From: Pycnococcus provasolii
Taxonomy: Eukaryota; Chlorophyta; Pseudoscourfieldiophyceae; Pseudoscourfieldiales; Pycnococcaceae
DNA length: 64,000 nt
Direction: 5' to 3'
NCBI GenBank assembly: GCA_938743325.2
Contig: OW568870.1
Coordinates: 620,001 to 684,000 of the forward strand
The notes beneath the pieces are model-generated. The model ran no database searches. It was not told where the DNA came from and saw nothing but the letters and a program-made list of their open reading frames with translations. Positions 21,237-30,022 of this stretch are shown piece by piece. The first letter of the stretch is position 1, and the number at the start of each line of letters is the position of its first letter. The translations under genes were made by a program, and so were the position numbers.

Positions 21237-23648
21237 ATGGCCGTTCCATGCATATCGCACTCCTCTCATTCTCATTCTCATTCTCATTCTCATTCTCATT
21301 CTCATGACCACCACAACAACACTAATCGTGCTTGTAGTCGTTCTATGCGTCGTTCTCTAAGACGTCCTCCTTCTATTATTTCGTCCCGTACTATCTCGTC
21401 TTTTAATCGAAGAAAAAATGGGAGCCGTTCATGGGGGTCGCCTCTACCTTGTTTAAGAATAAGGGGAGGAGGAGCAGGAGCTTGGCATCACTCGTCATCA
21501 TGTTCGTCATCATCACAAACACCGTTATTGTTAGGAGTGGTGTGCAGGGCACTTGATGCAGGATCTTCGGTTGATGCATCAAGGACACCGGATTCTCTGG
21601 AATCTCTCGAAGATATCAAAGGCGATCAAGGTACAAACGACACTGCAGGAGAGGAGCAAAAAGAAACGTCGTCATCGCAGTTAGCCGCTCAGATGCACAG
21701 AACCGTCGACGCATGCAGACGCGCGATGAGGCTTGATGACGACGCCGTCAGAAACTCTAAGCACGCCGTGTGCGCGTGCGGGGGAACGGGAACACATCTA
21801 GGCATGGACATCGAGTGGTCGCTCACGTTCGACGCCGCCGACTCGCGCAACGGGTCGTACTGGGAAGGCGCACAAGGCGAGTACATGTCGTACCGCTGGG
21901 GATACGACGGCAGCGAGGACGTCGCGAGCCCCCAGTGCACGTGGGAAGTGGACACGTACGGACTTCCCATATCACTTACCTTCGACGACAAGGAGACAGG
22001 TCTGCTCTGCGCGTGGGTGCGAACAGGATACTGGACGCGAGCGGTGCAGGCGGGAAGGCTCGTAGTTGACACCAGTGACGTCGGCAACGTGAGAGCCGCG
22101 CTCTTGAACAGCGACGTGTCGAGCTTCGAAGGGCCGGGTTCAGAAGCCGTGCGCGACAGCCTGCCCAAAAGAAGAAGCGTCGTCAGCGTGCGCCTGCCAA
22201 ACGGACGCGTTACCGCTCACGTCATCGTGGACGAGGACACGGGACTCGCGAGCTGTATGCAAATGCAGGTGTGCGGCGAGATGGAGGCGTGGCTGTTCGA
22301 CGACTGGGGAACGTGTGATGCGACAGGTGGCGACGACGTGTCGCTCCCCTTTCCGCGGCGAACGTCGCACGTCGTCGCGGGCGGCGCGTCCATGCACGAA
22401 TTTTGCGTCGACTGGGTGCGATGGGCGATGAGCGATGACGCACAGGACACGCGCGAGTTTGCCATGCCGACGCAGTCGTATCCCCCGGCAAAGACGGCGT
22501 ACGCCGCGCCGCCAGCCGAGGTTGTCGAGGACGACGACGTGGTGGTGGCGGCGTGCGAACGTGGATCCGCTTGGCTGGTGGACGCGCAGCGCACGCGATC
22601 GGGGCACGTGCTCGTGCGACCGCTGATCGATGGCAGAGACGTCGGGTGGTTCATCCTCGACACCGGCGCGAGTGGTCTCGTTCTGGAGCCAGAGGCGGCT
22701 GACGAGCTAGACCTTCCCGGCTTTGGGGAAGTGCACGTCAGCGGTGTCGGGGGAAAGGTGCCAAGCCAGTACCGGCGCGCGAAAGAGCTGCGCCTTGGGC
22801 CACTCGTTCTCTCGGATCCACTTTTCATGGAGATGAGCGTCGCGCGCGTCGTCTCAGGAACTCACCGCCCTGGTCCCGTGAATGGCATACTCGGATTCGA
22901 CGTGCTTCAGCGCCTGGCGGTCGAGGTACCACCAGCCTCGCGCTATAGGGGAGCACAAGGATCCGGCCAAACTCCGAATGACCTGAAGGTCGCACTGTAC
23001 GAGCCGGGCAGCTTCTGTGCGCCACCACCCGATAGAGCTGTTCGCGTTACCATGACCATGATCTCTAACGTTCCGCACGTATGGTGCGAGGTAGAGGCGA
23101 TGGGAGGCGTTATGCCAACGTCGCCCGCGCTGCTGATGCTCGACAGCGGCGCTGGGGGCGTTGAGGCGATGTTCCATGCGCGTGCCGCGGACGAGATGGA
23201 CTTGTTCGGAGAGCGCGCCGCGGCGATTGCCGCCGCCTCGGCGTCGTCGGGCGATGGAGATAGTTTGGCGTCCTCCTCTTCACCAGCGGCTGGCGCTGCG
23301 TCGGTGCGTGGGGTTGGTGGCGACGCCAGCTCGACCATGACCGTGCGCCGCGCGCTTCTTCCACGCCTGCGTATCCTGACCGACCACCCTAATCCGTCTG
23401 TGCTTCGTCTCGGTGGTGACGATGCATTGTCAGATTGTGATCTTGGTGATTCGACGGTCGCCGCAACTGTCACGCCCGTGTCGGCCCTCGTCGCTGGCAC
23501 AAACGGTGCGCTCGACTTGTCGTCGATTGGCATGGGCCTTCTTTGCGGCGATGCTATCGCAGATCGTCGCGTGATTTTCGACTACGCCGCCAATCCACCG
23601 ACGCTGTGGCTAGTAGATCCGTCCTGCGAGTCAGATTCGCCGATGTAA
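21237..23648 (+). CDS. Two-lobed retropepsin-like aspartic protease (host gene)
   Basis: The 803-residue protein starts at the first ATG. Residues ~7-25 are a His-Ser run encoded by an in-frame hexanucleotide repeat (21262-21305), followed by a Ser/Arg-rich segment that could be an organelle transit peptide. An unrecognised ~300-residue module follows (LGMDIEWSLTFDAAD, CTWEVDTYGLPISLTF). The protease part has two similar halves: lobe 1 with ILDTGASGLVLE and the NGILGFDVL psi-loop partner, lobe 2 with LMLDSGAGGVEAMF and a later GLLCGDAI. Both Asp residues of a clan AA active site are therefore present in one chain, as in pepsins, although each lobe looks like a single-domain retropepsin. Function unknown; no retroelement sequence surrounds it. 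Confidence 0.75.
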   Translation: MAVPCISHSSHSHSHSHSHSHSHDHHNNTNRACSRSMRRSLRRPPSIISSRTISSFNRRKNGSRSWGSPLPCLRIRGGGAGAWHHSSSCSSSSQTPLLLGVVCRALDAGSSVDASRTPDSLESLEDIKGDQGTNDTAGEEQKETSSSQLAAQMHRTVDACRRAMRLDDDAVRNSKHAVCACGGTGTHLGMDIEWSLTFDAADSRNGSYWEGAQGEYMSYRWGYDGSEDVASPQCTWEVDTYGLPISLTFDDKETGLLCAWVRTGYWTRAVQAGRLVVDTSDVGNVRAALLNSDVSSFEGPGSEAVRDSLPKRRSVVSVRLPNGRVTAHVIVDEDTGLASCMQMQVCGEMEAWLFDDWGTCDATGGDDVSLPFPRRTSHVVAGGASMHEFCVDWVRWAMSDDAQDTREFAMPTQSYPPAKTAYAAPPAEVVEDDDVVVAACERGSAWLVDAQRTRSGHVLVRPLIDGRDVGWFILDTGASGLVLEPEAADELDLPGFGEVHVSGVGGKVPSQYRRAKELRLGPLVLSDPLFMEMSVARVVSGTHRPGPVNGILGFDVLQRLAVEVPPASRYRGAQGSGQTPNDLKVALYEPGSFCAPPPDRAVRVTMTMISNVPHVWCEVEAMGGVMPTSPALLMLDSGAGGVEAMFHARAADEMDLFGERAAAIAAASASSGDGDSLASSSSPAAGAASVRGVGGDASSTMTVRRALLPRLRILTDHPNPSVLRLGGDDALSDCDLGDSTVAATVTPVSALVAGTNGALDLSSIGMGLLCGDAIADRRVIFDYAANPPTLWLVDPSCESDSPM

Positions 23649-23791
23649 AGTTTACATATTTTAATAACTAATAATTCTTGTGTTTTTGGTGCTACATGTG
23701 TTTTTCTTTCATCTCGCCTTGTTTCTACCCGAATTACTTCTATACTGAATCGTAGCAGCAACAGTCAAAAAGATACCAACCCTTTGTGCTC

Positions 23792-25048
23792 TTAGTATCG
23801 GAGAAGGGAAATTGACAGCGTGGCAAGACCTGCGGCGGTAAGCACCGCAGGAGTGTCGGACCACGACAGAGATGCTTCGATTGCGCCTGATTGCAAAGCC
23901 TTCAACCTTCGGTCCATGGAAGAGAAGAACATTGGCGGCACAAGTGAGAGTAACGCCATACTGGAATAGGGCAGCACCAGCTGTGGCGACGAGCCTTTGT
24001 AGTTTGCGTCGAGCATATGGTACTCCGTCTTTGGCTCCGCGTGATGATGTGCATGATGCTGAAGGTTGAACAGAATCAGGTCGGTTAACGAATTCTTGGC
24101 ATTCCAGGAGTGCATGTTCCCAACCGCCTCGTAGTCATCAGCATTTGACGGATTCGCCTTCTCGCTTGTTTGACTGCGCTTAAGGCCATAGTGCTCAACA
24201 TACTGTACCACCTCAAGGAGCATAATCGCCAGTGCGCTCACCACGAGATGGTATGCTACGCCAGCTGCAACTCCAGCACGCAAGACGCAGGCGCATGTCA
24301 CGCACGCGGAGCAAGCGAGATAGCTAAGAACACGACGTTGGCCACGTCCAGCACCTCCTCGGCTCCACGCCGTTTTGAATGTGCCACCAACGGTTTGGCC
24401 GAGATACGAGTAAAATGACTGTCCACGCAAAGCCGTCGCTGGGTCGAGCGGAGTCGATACGAATTTGTGGTGGTGGTAGCGATGCTCCAGATTCCAGTGG
24501 CCGTAGTAGACAAGAGTTGTCATGGTCCACGCGGCATACTGGTCTTTCAGATGTCGCGAGTGCAGCAGTTCGTGCGCGACGGTGAAACCAAACGTTCCAA
24601 TGAGCAGTCCTGTGCTCAGGATTACTCCCACAACGCGCGTCGCGTCGTTATTGTCTAGACTTTCAGCAAACTCGTTCAACCCGAGCGCAAATACTGTCGG
24701 CAAAAACAGTGCCCAAAGACGGAGTGGGAATGCATACCAGAACGCCGAAAACTGATGACTCGGAGCATGATCAGCCGCCAAGAAGCCACCGCCCATACTA
24801 TTTTTTGACTTCTTCTTCTTCTTCTGCCCAGGCGGCCGCACCGAGGAGTAGATGCTCTCACAGATTTCCCATAGTGTCACAAACCCGAACGCCACGGACA
24901 CCACGAGGAACGGGGGACAAAGCGCGAACGGCACCGAGAGCAGGTACAACACAAAGAAAAGGAGAGAGACCAGCAAGAACGGGACTGGGGATTGAGATGG
25001 AGATGAAGACACCACACACACAGACAGACGTGTGCGTGTTGCCGACAT
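23792..25048 (-). CDS. AlkB-type membrane di-iron alkane/fatty-acyl hydroxylase
   Basis: The frame is open to 25258, but that codon is TTG; the first in-frame ATG is 25048 (418 residues). Two N-terminal hydrophobic segments (FLLVSLLFFVLYLLS and the next ~25 residues) precede a Lys-rich loop and further membrane helices. The His clusters of the alkane monooxygenase family are all present: HELLHSR (~157), EHRYHHH (~186), QYVEHYGLKR (~280) and LQHHAHHH (~327). The HYG motif separates AlkB-like enzymes from ordinary desaturases. The predicted reaction is terminal hydroxylation of an alkane or acyl chain, with rubredoxin or ferredoxin as electron donor; substrate unproven. The 3' end is 144 bp from the protease stop (convergent). 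Confidence 0.8.
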   Translation of the reverse strand: MSATRTRLSVCVVSSSPSQSPVPFLLVSLLFFVLYLLSVPFALCPPFLVVSVAFGFVTLWEICESIYSSVRPPGQKKKKKSKNSMGGGFLAADHAPSHQFSAFWYAFPLRLWALFLPTVFALGLNEFAESLDNNDATRVVGVILSTGLLIGTFGFTVAHELLHSRHLKDQYAAWTMTTLVYYGHWNLEHRYHHHKFVSTPLDPATALRGQSFYSYLGQTVGGTFKTAWSRGGAGRGQRRVLSYLACSACVTCACVLRAGVAAGVAYHLVVSALAIMLLEVVQYVEHYGLKRSQTSEKANPSNADDYEAVGNMHSWNAKNSLTDLILFNLQHHAHHHAEPKTEYHMLDANYKGSSPQLVLPYSSMALLSLVPPMFFSSMDRRLKALQSGAIEASLSWSDTPAVLTAAGLATLSISLLRY

Positions 25049-25539
25049 GCCGGGTTGAATTCGGCAAGTTCGGCAGGGACAGAACTCCGGAGGGGAGTGA
25101 CGTGGCGCGAACCAAACACGGGTTTCCAAGAGCACCCCCCCCGCCCCGGGGAAGGGAAAACAAAACGTCTCTCGGGTTGGGGTTTCCCCTGGGGGGGCGG
25201 GGGGCAACTGAAAGGGCAAGGCCAGACGTCCTCTCCTCTCCTTCCAGACACCTCTCAAAGAAGGTGTGAAGGGGCTCCCGGGGACATCCTGACATCATCA
25301 CAGGAGGGGAGATTGATTTCTGTTCAGACATCAGACGGGTGGTATGGGGGATACATATCCCTCTACAGTAAACCACCTCTGTCTGTCTGTAAAGTAGTAC
25401 TAGTGGAGTCCAGGGAACACAAACATTAATGTCACAACCAGCGTTCCATGGGGGAGCAGCGTTCCGAAACGTCCATCACCTCCCGGGGAGTTACGGTAGT
25501 CTATGTATAGCTAGACTATGTACTGTACTGTAGTGTACT
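25049..25539. other. Intergenic region with TACTGTA cluster
   Basis: This 490 bp spacer holds G/C homopolymer runs (25130-25205), a CTGT microsatellite (25378-25391) and overlapping TACTGTA/TGTACTGTAC motifs at 25518-25545. No gene is seen. It lies upstream of the AlkB-like gene and at the 3' end of the TAD3 gene. Confidence 0.4.
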
Positions 25540-26694
25540 TTACAGAAGATCGAAAGAGTTCACCAGGAACACCTCGTAGTGGTGGTTCATGCTCCCGCAC
25601 CCGTGCGTCGGCGTGCTCAACCGAGGTTTCGAAGAAGGAGCACGCGACATTCCCTCCAAAGGTGTGCAAGCGCAAGCCAACGCGCCGTGTTGGCTGTCCG
25701 CCTTCAAAAACACGACGCGACGAACGCGGCTGTGCACGAGCGCCATCGAGCACATGCGACATGGCTCGACGACCACGTAGCAATCGAGACCAGTGCACAG
25801 GTACGGCAAGCCCTCGAGAGCCGGCGTACGGCCCACGTGGCTCGCAACGTCATCATGCGCGTCGCCCTTCGCACGCTTGCGGTCGTGGGAGGCGGCGTGC
25901 TTGTCGTGCACGCGCCGAGCGCGCTCTGCGACGCGATTGATCGCCAACATCACCGGATGGCGGAGCGGATGTGCGGTGGTGTCGCATTCCGACGATGTCG
26001 CGTACGCAACAATCTCTCCGGTGGACGGGTCCACAAGAGCCGCGGCATCGTGCTCGCCGCCGTCGTTGACGACACCACACACATCAAGCACGCGGCGCAT
26101 CGTGTCCAAAATGCGCTCCTCCTCGTCTCGTGGCACGTCAGGCGCGAAGATGCCAATGAAAGGCGCGTCGTTCCTCGCACGCTTCGCCTCCGTCTTGGCA
26201 TTCGTCGGCTTAAAGTGGCACGGCCAAAGTCGCGCACTCCAGTCATTTCGCGTTATTCCGTCAGGAGGTGCCACCGAGGGAACGCGACGCAGAGCGTATC
26301 CAACGGCGAGCGGCGCAACGTCGTTAAGTTCATCCGGAAGAGAGGTTGTGCCGACGGCATCTTCGAGGAGCGTCTGCAGTGTGACAGCCTCTCTCACCTC
26401 CGCGCAGTCGAAGGCCACGCGGCATACGCACACTTCAATCACCTTCTCACCATCGCCGGCGTCGACGAGTGCGCCTTGCGGCGCCGGGCGCGCCCGTTTC
26501 AGATGTCTCAGCTCGTCGTCGAGCGTTTTCGCAAGCGCTGCCGTCGCGCGCGACGCGTCGCGTGCACGCACGCCCACGGAGAGTATGCTTACACACGGCG
26601 GTTCGGCGAGTACAGCACTTCCTGGCGCGACGAGTCCTTCACGGGGTGGAACACGCACCGCGCGCGCGAGCGTCGCCGCATTGCCGTCCGACAT
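25540..26694 (-). CDS. TAD3: tRNA adenosine-34 deaminase accessory subunit (TAD3/ADAT3-like)
   Basis: The 384-residue protein matches the ADAT3 layout: a variable N-terminal half and a C-terminal cytidine-deaminase fold. The zinc-binding motif is HPVMLAI (His, then Val where an active deaminase has Glu), with EPCRMCSMALVHSR supplying the two Cys ligands and a late LNHHYEVF-like end (NHHYEVFLV). The Val for Glu change is the known hallmark of the non-catalytic TAD3 subunit, which pairs with TAD2 to make inosine at the tRNA wobble position. The ATG at 26694 starts MSDGNAATL and is the first in frame. A long open frame on the opposite strand here is a by-product of GC-rich codons. Confidence 0.9.
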   Translation of the reverse strand: MSDGNAATLARAVRVPPREGLVAPGSAVLAEPPCVSILSVGVRARDASRATAALAKTLDDELRHLKRARPAPQGALVDAGDGEKVIEVCVCRVAFDCAEVREAVTLQTLLEDAVGTTSLPDELNDVAPLAVGYALRRVPSVAPPDGITRNDWSARLWPCHFKPTNAKTEAKRARNDAPFIGIFAPDVPRDEEERILDTMRRVLDVCGVVNDGGEHDAAALVDPSTGEIVAYATSSECDTTAHPLRHPVMLAINRVAERARRVHDKHAASHDRKRAKGDAHDDVASHVGRTPALEGLPYLCTGLDCYVVVEPCRMCSMALVHSRVRRVVFLKADSQHGALACACTPLEGMSRAPSSKPRLSTPTHGCGSMNHHYEVFLVNSFDLL

Positions 26695-27429
26695 TATGAG
26701 AAAGTCTGCGAAGTTATGGTGGGAAGGAGGTTAGCCCCAAACATTGTCACTGCAACGCGTGAATTGGACGAAAATTAAAAAAAATAAACGCGACAACAAA
26801 AACACACAAAAAGAGGTGGGTCCGGCTTGCAGAATGTAACTCGAAAACATCTTCAGCTTATATTCAGATGTCAAAATTTTCTCAACAAATGTGCGACTGA
26901 GCGTTCTCTTCATCCCCACATCTTCGTGCACACAAAAACACACAAACACACACAAACAAACAGATATCACCACTACCAACAGAATACAGAGATAGTACAA
27001 CACGCACCAGTATGGAGGACACTGATCAGTATGGAGGACACCAATATGCGTTCAGTATGCGTTCAGTATGCCACCACCACCACCGCCGCCGCCACAGCCG
27101 CCGCCACCGCCGCCATATGTGGAAAAGGAGGAGGGGAGGAAAAAAGAAAATTGGACAACCCCATTGTTTCCCCAAAGATAAAACCCTAACCTACGGCTAG
27201 GGTTACGGCTAGGGTTAGGGTTAGGGTTCGAGCCGAACGCGTCCATGCATCTTTGTCATTCTTGCCACGCACCTGCTTCATTCCTTCCCTGCACTGAATT
27301 CAGCCTGCTTTGTCAACAACGTTCGTCGTCGTTCGCGTACTGTAATAGGATAGGTACTGTACCCTACATACCTTTACAAGGAAGATGTGCTGACTTTTAA
27401 TAAGCGGCGTCGAGTACGTCGCTCACAAG
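26695..27429. other. Intergenic region, 735 bp, with telomere-like repeat
   Basis: It contains A-rich and CACAAA-rich low-complexity DNA (26780-26960), a CCGCCA trinucleotide-like run (27065-27115), the CCCTAA/TTAGGG cluster at 27182-27232 and two TACTGTA motifs (27339-27360). No coding frame is convincing. Confidence 0.4.
27182..27232. repeat. Telomere-like TTAGGG cluster
   Basis: AACCCTAACC is followed by GGCTAGGGTTA and three clean TTAGGG units in the opposite orientation, so the two halves face each other. It lies ~490 bp upstream of TAD3 and ~200 bp upstream of the small ORF at 27430. Confidence 0.6.
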
Positions 27430-27720
27430 ATGGCGCGCGTTCTGGGATGCGTCGACACAACGAAACCAATGCCTCCAATAGCATGCTCGCTCTACGAACG
27501 CTCATCAGGAGGAAAGGGGACGTGCTCATCTAGGGGGGCGTGCTCGTCATCAGGAGGGGCGTGCTCCATGGGGGCGTGCTCACCCAACCCTGGTGGCGGA
27601 TACGAACACCTGGGGGAGAAATCCTATTCAGCGAACTCTGGTGGGGTCGTCGTCGGCGTGCCTGCCCCCGCGCCTGCTAGCGGAATGCCCGTCGCGCAAT
27701 ACGCCAAACCTATCGCATAA
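27430..27720 (+). CDS. Small Cys/Gly/Ser-rich protein, unrecognised
   Basis: The ATG-initiated frame encodes 96 residues. The centre repeats a short Gly-x-Cys-Ser unit four times (GKGTCSS, GACSS, GACSM, GACSP) from a degenerate 18-21 bp DNA repeat (GGGGCGTGCTC), followed by a Gly/Val and PAPAPA tail. No signal peptide or membrane helix is visible and no family is recognised. It could be a small metal-binding or structural protein or a repeat-born chance ORF. Confidence 0.35.
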   Translation: MARVLGCVDTTKPMPPIACSLYERSSGGKGTCSSRGACSSSGGACSMGACSPNPGGGYEHLGEKSYSANSGGVVVGVPAPAPASGMPVAQYAKPIA

Positions 27721-27923
27721 CAAAATATGCGCAGCGCGATAATAACGGTTCCAAGACTTTAAGGGCACAACAACAAATCAGTGTGTACCAACGTGACGCT
27801 CCCTTCGCCAAAAACTTTCAACACGACGCGGGCGAGCTGACTTTCACGCACTTTTTCGAACCTGTGCTCAAAAGCAAATTCAGTAATATCATTTAGTCCT
27901 TTTATTAAAAAATATTTAGTTTG

Positions 27924-29060
27924 CTATACAATGTCTGCGTTTGCGTGGCTGGTCGAACCGACGAGCCGTCCCTGCTGGAAGACGGCCGCGCCACTCCACA
28001 TCGCGATACCTTCGTCGTCCGGAACTCCCGAGCGCGCAACTTCCTCCTGCGCGCCGCGAGCAACCTCGGCGAGATGCTTGCCACGCTCCGTGAGTCCTTG
28101 AGGCGTGCCAGGCACATCAGACTTGCGTGACGACCCACGAGCCGAAGCGCGCGCGTTCGGCACTAGGGCGAGCTCAGGCACGCCGCCCTTCTTCGACGAC
28201 GCAGGCGTTGCGTTCGTGGCTTGAGGTTTTGAGCCGTCGGAGTAGCGAACGCGCGACTTGAGAGTGGGAAAGCTTGCTAGCAGCGCACCTCGCATTGCCA
28301 CGGTCGAGCCTGGCTCGAGTTTCCCCGAGAGCGGCTGTGTGAGTTGCGACTTATCCGTCTTCGGCTTGTGCTTTCGCGTTGTGCGTGGCAGGAAGGTGGT
28401 TGCCGACCCAGATTGAAATCTTGGCTTGCCGTTCTTATCCATCACGGTCGCACCTTTCCCCCAGAGGCACGTCAGCGCGTCTCCGTCGCGGAACACCTCA
28501 CGCATGCGCAGGTGTTTGGGAAACTCCGCGGATGGCCACGACCGTCCATCGGACACCCGCACGAGTCTGAGCGGCTGCTTCGCCTTGATCGCCGCCGCGG
28601 CGGGTGCGAAGACACGAAGCAGGTCAGACTTGAGCTGATCAAACGTCCTGTATTAATTTTATGTATGTATGTATGTATGCGTGCGTGCGTGCGTGCGTGC
28701 GTGCGTGTGTGTGTTTGTCAGTTCAGACGGTTTGACTTGCACGAATGTTTTTGGTCAAGTAAGACGGCTTAGAAGTACGTACAGGTCAGCAATTCTCCCG
28801 GACACGCCAGTTACGGGCGCTGCCGTAGCCCTTGGCGATCGAACGTCGTGTGGCTTAGGAATCTTTGGTTTTTCTCTCGTCTCGGTATCACCGGTGTACG
28901 ACGTCGCCGCGAGGTCCATGGAGCGTTCTCTCTGCTCTTTGATATCAAGGGACGTTTGTCTTCTCGTGGCCGCAAGAGTGTGATTAGCAGAGTAGGTGGA
29001 ACCTTGAGTTGCGCTAGAGATGGCTGCCGTGGATGAGACGCGTGCACTACTAGAGGCCAT
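27924..29060 (-). CDS. Spliced gene, 333-residue protein of unknown function
   Basis: Exon 1 is 29060-28783 and exon 2 is 28647-27924. The 135 bp intron has a strong GTACGT donor and ATACAG acceptor. Joining keeps frame exactly (278 + 724 nt = 334 codons) and continues into a coherent segment (GRIADLTFDQLKSDLLRVF). The exon 2 frame has no ATG near its 5' end, which supports splicing. The N-terminus is Ser/Ala/Thr-rich. Residues ~90-150 (QLKSDLLRVF...RLVRVSDGRSW...REVFRDGDALTCLW) loosely recall the C-terminal half of a doublecortin or ubiquitin-like fold, which is a guess. The rest is basic and disordered. The intron carries a (GTAT/GCGT)n microsatellite. Confidence 0.65.
28648..28782 (-). other. 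Intron with GTAT/GCGT microsatellite
   Basis: 135 bp, donor GTACGT at 28782-28777, acceptor CAG at 28650-28648. A (CATA)n/(CGCA)n run occupies 28661-28712. It is nearly the same size as the other intron proposed in this window (131 bp). Confidence 0.6.
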
Positions 29061-29106
29061 GACGGAGTCGAGAGAAGAATGAACACACACAGAAGAATTA
29101 ATGAAA

Positions 29107-29146
29107 CCCACCGGCATGAAATGAAATGAAATGAAATAAAATAATG
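29107..29146. repeat. (GAAAT)n microsatellite
   Basis: Five to six units of ATGAA/GAAAT lie 47-86 bp upstream of the spliced gene's ATG. Confidence 0.6.
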
Positions 29147-29341
29147 GGACGTTCAACGGTCTTGACTTGCCAGGCCCCGCAGATGGCCGACCTTGAAACC
29201 CGTCCGAAACTTCGAAGGCTTCCGGATGAAACATCACTCCGCAAAGAGCAGAACAGAACAAAGTCGGTGGAAATACCAAAAGTCGACAAGTACTTGAGGA
29301 AGGGACCCTCCATCATGCCTATGAGGTATAGGTGCATACAA

Positions 29342-29745
29342 CTCCCGACTTAACCTCCCGGCTTAATTAACCTCCCGACCGACACTCGACCGCGTTTGTT
29401 TTTTAAGGAGTAAGGACAAACTCCCGACTTAACCTCCCGACTTAATTAACCTCCCGACCGACACTCGACCGCGTTTGTTTTTAAGGAGTAAGGACAAACT
29501 CCCGACTTAACCTCCCGACTTAATTAACCTCCCGACCGACACTCGACCGCGTTTGTTTTAAGGACAACTCCCGACTTAACCTCCCGACTTAATTAACCTC
29601 CCGACCGACACTCGACCGCGTTTGTTTTTTAAGGACAACTCCCGACTTAACCTCCCGACTTAATTAACCTCCCGAGTGATCCCGACCGACTGTCGACCGA
29701 TGAGGTTCGACCAATGACCGCGTTTGTTTTAACTTTTAAGGTTGT
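29342..29745. repeat. Five-copy tandem satellite, 69-79 bp unit
   Basis: Copies begin at 29342, 29421, 29499, 29568 and 29639. Each starts CTCCCGACTTAACCTCCCGA, continues TTAATTAACC and ACTCGACCGCG, and ends in a T-rich stretch. Copies 1-2 include GGAGTAAGGACAAA; copies 3-4 lack nine bases of it; copy 5 is diverged and longer. Inside each copy the CTCCCGA motif recurs three times. The array lies just before the copia remnant. Confidence 0.85.
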
Positions 29746-29795
29746 TTCACTTGTTTGGCTTCCCGTATGTTTCCTTCCAGTTCGTTTCTGTTACG

Positions 29796-29817
29796 GTTAA
29801 CCCTAACCCTAACCCTT
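29796..29817. repeat. Telomere-like CCCTAA run
   Basis: Three tandem CCCTAA units, then a T-run, lie between the satellite and the retroelement remnant. Confidence 0.6.
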
Positions 29818-30022
29818 TTTTCTTTGGTTTTTCTATCTGCACTACATAGTCTTCCACAGCTCGCAGTCGGACCATAAGATCTCGTCCGATAAGAATATCA
29901 TATAGACTGCTAATCCTAGCCAATAGAAACGGATGTTGAATCGAAATGGTGTCTTCTTCAGAAAGGACATGAAGTGTAGGTAGTATCTGCCCTTCTGCCA
30001 ATTGTGGTTCATCAGGCCACAG

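Noticed and set aside
25579-26778. Long plus-strand open frame (399 codons) opposite the tRNA deaminase gene
   Set aside because: It is antisense to a clear TAD3 and is rich in Arg/His/Val from complementing GC-rich codons; no family features.
26731-27003. Minus-strand hydrophobic ORF with Cys/Val-rich start
   Set aside because: It is encoded by CACAAA-type low-complexity DNA; no independent support.
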